Of a stretch of 64,000 bases of DNA, positions 63,633-64,000 are shown piece after piece (position 1 is the first letter of the stretch; each line of letters begins with the position of its first letter). The DNA lies in the NCBI RefSeq assembly GCF_015999465.1, contig NZ_CP065534.1:1-64000 (forward strand), read 5' to 3'. The notes under the pieces were generated by a model. That model saw nothing but the letters and a program-made list of their open reading frames with translations, was not told where the DNA came from and did no database searches. The position numbers and the translations under genes are program-made. Source of the DNA: Lonsdalea populi (GTDB taxonomy: Bacteria > Pseudomonadota > Gammaproteobacteria > Enterobacterales > Enterobacteriaceae).

Positions 63633-64000
63633 TGCCGGCCTATACTTTCAGGACGGCGTGGGTTCGCGGTCTCCAGGGAATTACCCCCGGCGCATGCTCG
63701 TGCAGACGTTTCTGCAAAGTGATTGTGGTGATAATGGCGTATGTTTCCCGTCACTGACGAGAAAGAGAAGAAGGCACCCTTTGCCGATATCCCGATCCGT
63801 AAAGGGCGTCGCATCCATGGGTTTCTCCGGCGTCGCCGCGCAGTCCACCACGAGGGGTATACACGCAGAGCTTCAGCACAGAAAGAAAGCGTTTCCATTC
63901 CGATCTCCATCTCTCGTCATCCTGCTGGAGCATGAGAGTAACCGGCCTAGTCAGACCATCAACATCCTTTCTGACAACGCGACGGTCCGTCTTCATCCTT
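63633..64000. other. Right-edge region without a recognised gene
   Basis: About 370 bases after the PPTase gene. Short frames on both strands (for example 63751-63996 on the minus strand) show no family features. A gene may begin beyond the window edge. Confidence 0.35.

Overview
The window reads as chromosome of a GC-rich member of the Enterobacterales, most likely a plant-associated Pectobacteriaceae genus (Brenneria, Lonsdalea, Dickeya or Pectobacterium type). This rests on the dnaA-dnaN-recF-gyrB order at the left edge, enterobacterial versions of prlC-rsmJ, rlmJ, rbn, gor, glk, glyQS, yiaF, sodA, fdhD, aldB, wecH and argG, and recognisable FliA, ArcA, ArgR, CRP, sigma-32 and sigma-54 sites. 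The genus is inference. Assignments come from reading motifs and recalled family sequences; no database search was possible.

Layout. 1-6.2 kb: replication block. 6.2-13.6 kb: a decayed alginate-lyase-like gene, prlC-rsmJ with a sigma-32-type promoter, a wrecked GH32 fructosidase gene, rlmJ and rbn. 14-21.7 kb: gor, an orphan GAT-type PTS (IIA-IIB-IIC) with a divergent LacI-type regulator, an actinobacterial-type phosphoserine aminotransferase and glk. 21.7-25 kb: a MocR regulator, a periplasmic alpha carbonic anhydrase and an AT-rich gene broken by shifts in T runs.

25-38.3 kb is the most notable part: a complete reductive pyrimidine-degradation island. It holds preT-preA (dihydropyrimidine dehydrogenase), a dihydropyrimidinase, a beta-ureidopropionase-type amidohydrolase, a class III (beta-alanine type) aminotransferase, a YdfG-type dehydrogenase able in principle to remove malonic semialdehyde, a four-gene ABC importer with an NMT1/THI5-type binding protein, and a RutR-like TetR regulator. 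The importer operon and the enzyme operon are each preceded by the same module: a sigma-54 -24/-12 promoter, then a RutR-like palindrome. TGCACCA half sites lie about 85-92 bp upstream of each. Together these suggest nitrogen-controlled, substrate-induced uptake and breakdown of uracil or thymine, in place of the Rut route used by E. coli.

38.4-48.2 kb: avtA, a secreted DUF4432 aldose-epimerase-like protein, ghrB, a yegW/yegU/yegT cluster lacking the yegV kinase, tag and a TauE/SafE permease. 48.4-61.5 kb: glyQS, yiaF, a FliA-driven chemoreceptor, sodA, fdhD, aldB, wecH, a decayed isochorismatase-like gene and argG with tandem ARG boxes. 61.8-64 kb: an AraC regulator and an Sfp-type phosphopantetheinyl transferase, possibly the edge of a secondary-metabolite locus. 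Four broken genes in 64 kb suggest ongoing gene loss.
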